Below the pieces are notes generated by a model. It was not told where the DNA came from and searched no databases. It worked only from the letters and a program-made list of their open reading frames with translations. From NCBI RefSeq assembly GCF_042159835.1, contig NZ_JBBVGT010000003.1, forward strand, positions 496,001-560,000: a DNA stretch of 64,000 nt, written 5' to 3'. Below, one piece after another: positions 59,606-64,000 of the stretch; positions within the stretch are counted from its first letter, which is position 1; the number at the start of each line of letters is the position of its first letter. A program made the translations under genes and the position numbers. The DNA comes from Albibacterium profundi (GTDB lineage Bacteria; Bacteroidota; Bacteroidia; Sphingobacteriales; Sphingobacteriaceae).

Positions 59606-61489
59606 TTATTTCTTTTTAGCACCACCTGTTTTAGAAACGGAACCGCTTTGCTTTCCTGCAGCTGCTTGTTGTTGGCGCATGTAATCTTCCATTCTCTTTT
59701 GAAAACCAGATTTCTTCTTTTTTGTTTCCGGCTTCTTCTTGTGTTCCTGAATTTTAGCGTGTATTTTTTCGTCATCGATAAACTGACGGATTGTAAATTG
59801 CTGTCCGAAAGTAAATACGGTCGATAAGAAATAGTAATAGGTCAGTCCAGAAGGGAAGCTATTTAACACAAATAAGAATATCAATGGCATAAAATACCCG
59901 ATGTACTTCATTTGTCCTGTAACTCCTGATACCGAGTTATTATACCATGTCGACAGCAATGTGGCCAAGGTCATCAGTACCACCATCAGACTAATATGTC
60001 CGATTCCAAAAATAGGCTTGAAGGTAATGACAGCATCGTATGTAGAAAGGTCATTCATCCACAGGAAGCTTTCTCCTCTTAGCTCGAATAGATTCGGGAA
60101 GAAAAAGAAGAAGGCAATTGTAAATGGCATTTGCAATAACATTGGTATACAACCACCCATGGGGTTTACTCCTGCTTGTTTATAGAGTTTTAGATATTCC
60201 TGTTGCAGCAGGGTAGGGTTGTCGCTTCCGACCTTCTCTTTAATCTCATCCATCTCGGGTTTCAATACACGCATTTTCGCCATGGATACATATGATTTGT
60301 AACTCAATGGTGAAAGGAGGAGTTTGAGCAGGACAGTTAAAATCAAGATGATCAAGCCGTAACCCAAGTGGAAATCTTCCAATACGTTAAATACCGGTAG
60401 CGTGATAAAGCGATTAATCCACTTCATCGGTCCCCAACCTAAGTCGACCTGTTGTTCAAGTGCCAAGCCCTGATTCTTTAACGTAGAGTATTTGTTAGGG
60501 CCAAAATAGAAGCGCAGGGGATAATTGTTAATGTCCTGACGTGCGAAAGCAAGATTTAAGTTGGTCGAATAAGCCTTAACGACGTCTGTATCGGGAACAG
60601 TTTTAACTTCAACGGTACCTCCTTCAAAAAACTGATCTGCAATTAATGTATTTGAAAAGAAGTGCTGTTTAAACGATACCCACTGTGTTTTACCGATATC
60701 TTCTTTGTCATCCTTACCCGTACTTAGGTTCTCAACATCTTCTTCTGCCGTACGATAGTAAACAGACGCATAGCGTTGTTCGTTACTTAGGTCTTTTTCC
60801 TTTTGTCCCAAGGTAGCTGACCAGTTTAATAACAACGATGTCTGAGTTGGTGCTACGACATCTTGCATGCCTTTGGTAACGATGTTCAAGCTTACTTGGT
60901 AGCTTTCCGCTTTTAGCGAATAGATGTAATCGATGTATTTTCCATCCCCATAATTGAGACGTAAGCTTACTGTGGCTGAATCCCCACTGTTAACTTGAAC
61001 ATCCTGACTAGTCGTTTCGAAATAAAGATCGTTTGTATTGACATTGACCCCAGCAGTTGAAAACTGTAATCCAAATGTGTTTTGATCGCCTTCGAACATA
61101 ATAAGAGGATTTCCTAAGTAATCGGTTTCGTCTTGCAACTCCACAGATTCTATCCGTCCTCCTTTGTTGCTAATGTTTACTTTAATTAGCTCATTTTCCA
61201 GGCTGATGGTTCTTGCTGTTCCATTCTTTGCACTACCAAAGGGACCGGTAGCAGGTATTGAGTCTTGCGACGAAGCAACTCGATTACTATCAAGTAAAGC
61301 AGTTGAATCGGTCGCCGCATTGACTGTTTGCGTATCAGCTCCCGCCGCTGGCGCAGATTTGGCTCTAGCTATTGAGTCCTGAAGAAGTTGTTCTCGTTTC
61401 AACTCCTCTTCGGAAGGTCTTAGAAGGTATACCGAGCCCACAATGATAAGCAACATCAAAAAGAGTCCGGTAAAGGTATTTCTATCCAT
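59606..61489 (-). CDS. yidC: Membrane protein insertase YidC
   Basis: A 627-residue Gram-negative-type YidC: N-terminal anchor helix (GLFLMLLIIVGSVYLL), a long periplasmic beta domain (about 85-350), then five helices of the conserved insertase core (about 365-590) with LKPEMDEIKEKVG, LYKQAGVNPMGGCIPMLLQMPF and the GVTGQMKYIGYFMPLIFL region, and a basic cytoplasmic tail (KKPETKKKKSGFQKR). It inserts and folds inner-membrane proteins with or without SecYEG. It sits 18 bases after pyrG. Confidence 0.97.
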   Translation of the reverse strand: MDRNTFTGLFLMLLIIVGSVYLLRPSEEELKREQLLQDSIARAKSAPAAGADTQTVNAATDSTALLDSNRVASSQDSIPATGPFGSAKNGTARTISLENELIKVNISNKGGRIESVELQDETDYLGNPLIMFEGDQNTFGLQFSTAGVNVNTNDLYFETTSQDVQVNSGDSATVSLRLNYGDGKYIDYIYSLKAESYQVSLNIVTKGMQDVVAPTQTSLLLNWSATLGQKEKDLSNEQRYASVYYRTAEEDVENLSTGKDDKEDIGKTQWVSFKQHFFSNTLIADQFFEGGTVEVKTVPDTDVVKAYSTNLNLAFARQDINNYPLRFYFGPNKYSTLKNQGLALEQQVDLGWGPMKWINRFITLPVFNVLEDFHLGYGLIILILTVLLKLLLSPLSYKSYVSMAKMRVLKPEMDEIKEKVGSDNPTLLQQEYLKLYKQAGVNPMGGCIPMLLQMPFTIAFFFFFPNLFELRGESFLWMNDLSTYDAVITFKPIFGIGHISLMVVLMTLATLLSTWYNNSVSGVTGQMKYIGYFMPLIFLFVLNSFPSGLTYYYFLSTVFTFGQQFTIRQFIDDEKIHAKIQEHKKKPETKKKKSGFQKRMEDYMRQQQAAAGKQSGSVSKTGGAKKK

Positions 61490-61507
61490 AGTATGTGTCG
61501 TATGTGT

Positions 61508-63148
61508 TTATTTTTTCTCTGCTTTCTTTTTAGCGTCGCTACGATTCTTCGAGTAAGCCAGCGAAGCGGCCACAAAGTTAACAAAAAGTGGATGAGGATT
61601 TATAACTGTTGATTTTAATTCTGGGTGAAACTGTGATCCAACAAAGAATGGATGGTTTTTTAGTTCCACGATCTCTACCAAGTTGTTCTCCGGATTAATT
61701 CCTGAAGCAATCATCCCGTTGCTTTCAAAGTCTTTTAGATACTTGTTGTTGAATTCATAACGATGTCTGTGACGCTCTGAAATTTTACTTTTTCCGTAGA
61801 TTGACGCCGCTTTCGTTCCTTTTTTCAATTCACATGGATATGATCCAAGACGCATGGTACCGCCGTAATCCTTCACTTTTCTTTGCTCGTCCATCAAGTT
61901 GATCACCGGATTCTTCGTTTTGGTATTCATTTCATAACTGTTCGCATCTTTTAAACCCAGCACATTGCGAGCAAACTCAATTACTGCACATTGCATCCCC
62001 AAGCAGATACCAAAGAAAGGAATCTGATTTTCACGTGCATACTTAATAGATTGGATCTTTCCATCCAGTCCACGTTCACCAAAACCGGGCGCCACCAAGA
62101 TTCCGCTCATGTGCTTCAATTTATCGGCAACATTGGCGTCGGTGATATCTTCAGAAGAAAGACAATGTACATGAACTTTGCATTCATTCTGTGCACCAGC
62201 GTGTATAAATGCTTCTGTAATCGATTTATATGCATCGGGCAACTCTACATACTTGCCTATTAATGCAATGCCAATTTCCGAAGTGGGGTTCTTTAACTTT
62301 CCTAAAAACGCTTTCCAAAGATCAAGATTTGGTTCCGGTTTAGTCGGTAACTTCAATTTAGCTAAAACCGTTTTATCCAACTGCTCTTTCATCATCAGGA
62401 GCGGCACATCATAGATAGATGGAGCGTCAATTGATTCGACGACAGCATTGAGATTAACATTACAGAACAATGCTAGTTTTTTACGAATTTCGCTTGTTAA
62501 ATGGTGTTCTGTTCTGCAAACTAAAATATCGGGCTGAATGCCATATTCCAATAGCATTTTAACCGAATGTTGCGTCGGTTTTGTTTTTAACTCGCCAGCC
62601 GCTGCAAGAAATGGAACTAATGTGAGGTGAATAACCAACGAGTCGTTATTGCCCAATTCCCAACGTAATTGGCGAACAGCTTCAATAAACGGCAAAGATT
62701 CAATATCACCCACAGTACCACCTAATTCGGTAATTACAATGTCGTAATCTTCATTTTCACCAAGTAGCCGCATATTGCGTTTAATTTCATCCGTAATATG
62801 TGGAACAACTTGAACGGTTTTACCCAAGTAATCGCCTGCACGCTCCTTTTGAATTACATGTTGGTAGATTCTACCTGTCGTAATGTTATTGGCTTGTGAA
62901 GTTGGCGTGTTCAAAAATCGTTCATAATGCCCTAAGTCCAAATCGGTTTCGGCACCGTCTTCCGTTACAAAGCATTCGCCATGCTCATACGGATTGAGTG
63001 TGCCTGGATCAACATTGATATAAGGGTCAAATTTTTGAATGGTTACACTGTAACCACGTGCTTGAAGAAGTTTAGCTAAGGATGCTGAAATAATACCTTT
63101 ACCTAAAGACGAGGTAACGCCGCCCGTAACGAAGATGTATTTTGTCAT
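61508..63148 (-). CDS. pyrG: CTP synthase
   Basis: A 546-residue enzyme making CTP from UTP with glutamine as nitrogen donor. Synthetase domain: GGVTSSLGKGIISASLAKLL and FDPYINVDPGTLNPYEHGE. Glutaminase domain: the nucleophile loop FFGICLGMQCAVIEFARN and the QFHPELKS triad end. The first gene of pyrG-yidC-fur, with a promoter 70 bases upstream. Confidence 0.98.
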   Translation of the reverse strand: MTKYIFVTGGVTSSLGKGIISASLAKLLQARGYSVTIQKFDPYINVDPGTLNPYEHGECFVTEDGAETDLDLGHYERFLNTPTSQANNITTGRIYQHVIQKERAGDYLGKTVQVVPHITDEIKRNMRLLGENEDYDIVITELGGTVGDIESLPFIEAVRQLRWELGNNDSLVIHLTLVPFLAAAGELKTKPTQHSVKMLLEYGIQPDILVCRTEHHLTSEIRKKLALFCNVNLNAVVESIDAPSIYDVPLLMMKEQLDKTVLAKLKLPTKPEPNLDLWKAFLGKLKNPTSEIGIALIGKYVELPDAYKSITEAFIHAGAQNECKVHVHCLSSEDITDANVADKLKHMSGILVAPGFGERGLDGKIQSIKYARENQIPFFGICLGMQCAVIEFARNVLGLKDANSYEMNTKTKNPVINLMDEQRKVKDYGGTMRLGSYPCELKKGTKAASIYGKSKISERHRHRYEFNNKYLKDFESNGMIASGINPENNLVEIVELKNHPFFVGSQFHPELKSTVINPHPLFVNFVAASLAYSKNRSDAKKKAEKK

Positions 63149-63218
63149 GTCATTATTTTGGATAAACCCTCAAAAAAATTGCTTTTAGACTATTTTCTGA
63201 TTGTTTTCGTACGGGATA

Positions 63219-63247
63219 CAAAAGTAAGAATTATTGTTGGTTTTCAA
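63219..63247 (-). promoter_or_regulatory. Promoter of pyrG (TTG, 18-base spacer, TACTTTTG)
   Basis: Minus strand: TTG at 63247-63245, 18 bases, TACTTTTG at 63226-63219. Elements and spacing fit the Bacteroidota consensus; the leader is about 65 bases. Confidence 0.6.
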
Positions 63248-63264
63248 GACCGAAATAATAATAA

Positions 63265-63296
63265 TTGATTAATTGGTCGTTTTTTTCGTACTTTTG
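63265..63296 (+). promoter_or_regulatory. Promoter of the DEAD-box helicase gene (TTG, 21-base spacer, TACTTTTG)
   Basis: TTG at 63265-63267, 21 bases, TACTTTTG at 63289-63296, 24 bases before the TTG start codon. It diverges from the pyrG promoter, which has the same -7 sequence. Confidence 0.6.
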
Positions 63297-63320
63297 TAAC
63301 TAAATTAATTCTATATACTA

Positions 63321-64000
63321 TTGACTTTTACTGACTTTGCTTTTGACGATCAATTATTAGATGGTCTAAATAGCATGGGTTTCAAAACCCCAACTCCGAT
63401 ACAAACCCAAGCCATTCCAATCGTACAATCAGCTCATGATCTTATCGCATGTGCACAAACTGGCACCGGTAAGACAGCTTCTTATTTGCTTCCAGTTATG
63501 GATGGTATTTGTCGTTTAGAAAAGAGACCACCCATTAGCGCATTGATATTGGCACCTACCAGAGAACTGGCTTTGCAAATTGATCAGCAGGTTGAAGGAC
63601 TTGCCTATTTTACAGGTATTACCTCCATTGCTATCTACGGCGGTGGTAATGGGATTGATTATGAACAACAAAGACGTTCTCTAAGAGAAGGGGTAGACAT
63701 CGTCATTGCCACTCCCGGGCGGTTAATTGCGCATTTGAATTCGGGCGGTGTTTTGCTAGACCAACTTAAATATCTTGTACTTGATGAAGCCGACCGGATG
63801 CTCGATATGGGTTTCCAAGAAGATTTATTGCGTATTGTTGGAAAGCTACCTAAAGTCAGACAGACGCTCATGTTCTCGGCCACTATGCCAGCAAAAATTA
63901 GAAAGTTTGCTGAAAAGCTACTTAATAATCCACAACATGTCAATATAGCAACTTCAAAACCTGCAGAAGGAATCAAGCAAGAGGCTTACCGCACGTTTGA
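63321..64000 (+). CDS. DEAD-box RNA helicase, N-terminal part (cut by window edge)
   Basis: The first 226 residues of a DEAD-box ATP-dependent RNA helicase; the frame is open to the window end. The start is taken as TTG at 63321 (reading MTFTDFAFDDQLLDGLNSMGF), since the next ATG falls inside the Q motif region. Visible motifs: Q motif GFKTPTPIQTQAI, motif I ACAQTGTGKTA, Ia APTRELALQ, Ib ATPGRL, motif II VLDEADRMLDMGF and motif III MFSATMP. It unwinds RNA duplexes in ribosome assembly or cold response. Confidence 0.95.
   Translation, partial: MTFTDFAFDDQLLDGLNSMGFKTPTPIQTQAIPIVQSAHDLIACAQTGTGKTASYLLPVMDGICRLEKRPPISALILAPTRELALQIDQQVEGLAYFTGITSIAIYGGGNGIDYEQQRRSLREGVDIVIATPGRLIAHLNSGGVLLDQLKYLVLDEADRMLDMGFQEDLLRIVGKLPKVRQTLMFSATMPAKIRKFAEKLLNNPQHVNIATSKPAEGIKQEAYRTF

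Overview
The window looks like a chromosomal segment of a Bacteroidota member, most likely Sphingobacteriales (Sphingobacteriaceae-like). The signs are a SusC-type carboxypeptidase-regulatory plus plug architecture in the TonB receptor, recurrent TAnnTTTG -7 boxes with almost no Shine-Dalgarno sequences, Bacteroidota-restricted families (DUF3822, DUF6807/PmoA, DUF2795, fused E1 alpha/beta dehydrogenase, Cys-type CcmE, PycTM), and moderate GC. The genus cannot be fixed from sequence reading alone. No phage, transposase, CRISPR array or plasmid module was seen. The order looks like a stable chromosome with many convergent gene ends that overlap by a few bases.

Layout. 1-2253: iron-uptake module on the minus strand (TonB receptor cut by the window edge, small membrane protein, PepSY reductase-like protein). 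2521-8251: DUF421 protein with a zinc ribbon, CapD/PglF-type nucleotide-sugar dehydratase, exported glycerophosphodiesterase, exported serine hydrolase, orphan protein. 8248-19295: a tight minus-strand operon built around polyphosphate kinase. It contains an HD-PycTM fusion, ppk1, an SdiA-regulated-like lipoprotein, a giant outer-membrane protein (calcineurin phosphatase, kinase-like middle, BamA-like barrel) and a large GAF protein, preceded by an exported PAP2 phosphatase. 19378-25395: a GH20 hexosaminidase, GH32 fructanase and sulfatase run without SusCD.

25505-46000: mostly housekeeping genes: pnuC, mgtC-like, rpsA, cmk, a structure-rich intergenic region that may encode an RNA, arfB, ccmE-ccmF, a DUF2520/KdsC-like/Maf operon, pyrE, NUDIX, coaD-rsmD-DUF3822, a RecD-like helicase, fused 2-oxoacid dehydrogenase E1 and a paired M16 peptidase. 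45958-53133: second sulfatase, tRNA-Leu(GAG), ugd, purB, tiny acidic lipoprotein, and an ECF-type sigma factor followed by a membrane protein that joins an anti-sigma-like N-terminus to a trypsin-like protease. 53272-58209: exported sugar-related cluster (PmoA-ThuA fusion, Tat-exported Gfo/Idh/MocA oxidoreductase, lipoprotein oxidoreductase). 58221-64000: cobalamin adenosyltransferase, DUF2795, the pyrG-yidC-fur operon, and a DEAD-box helicase running off the end.

The most interesting material is the ppk1 operon, especially its three-part outer-membrane protein with opposing phosphatase and kinase-like signatures. Next come the sigma/protease pair and the unexplained structured region at about 30.68-30.88 kb. 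All functional claims come from motif reading and await database and structure searches.
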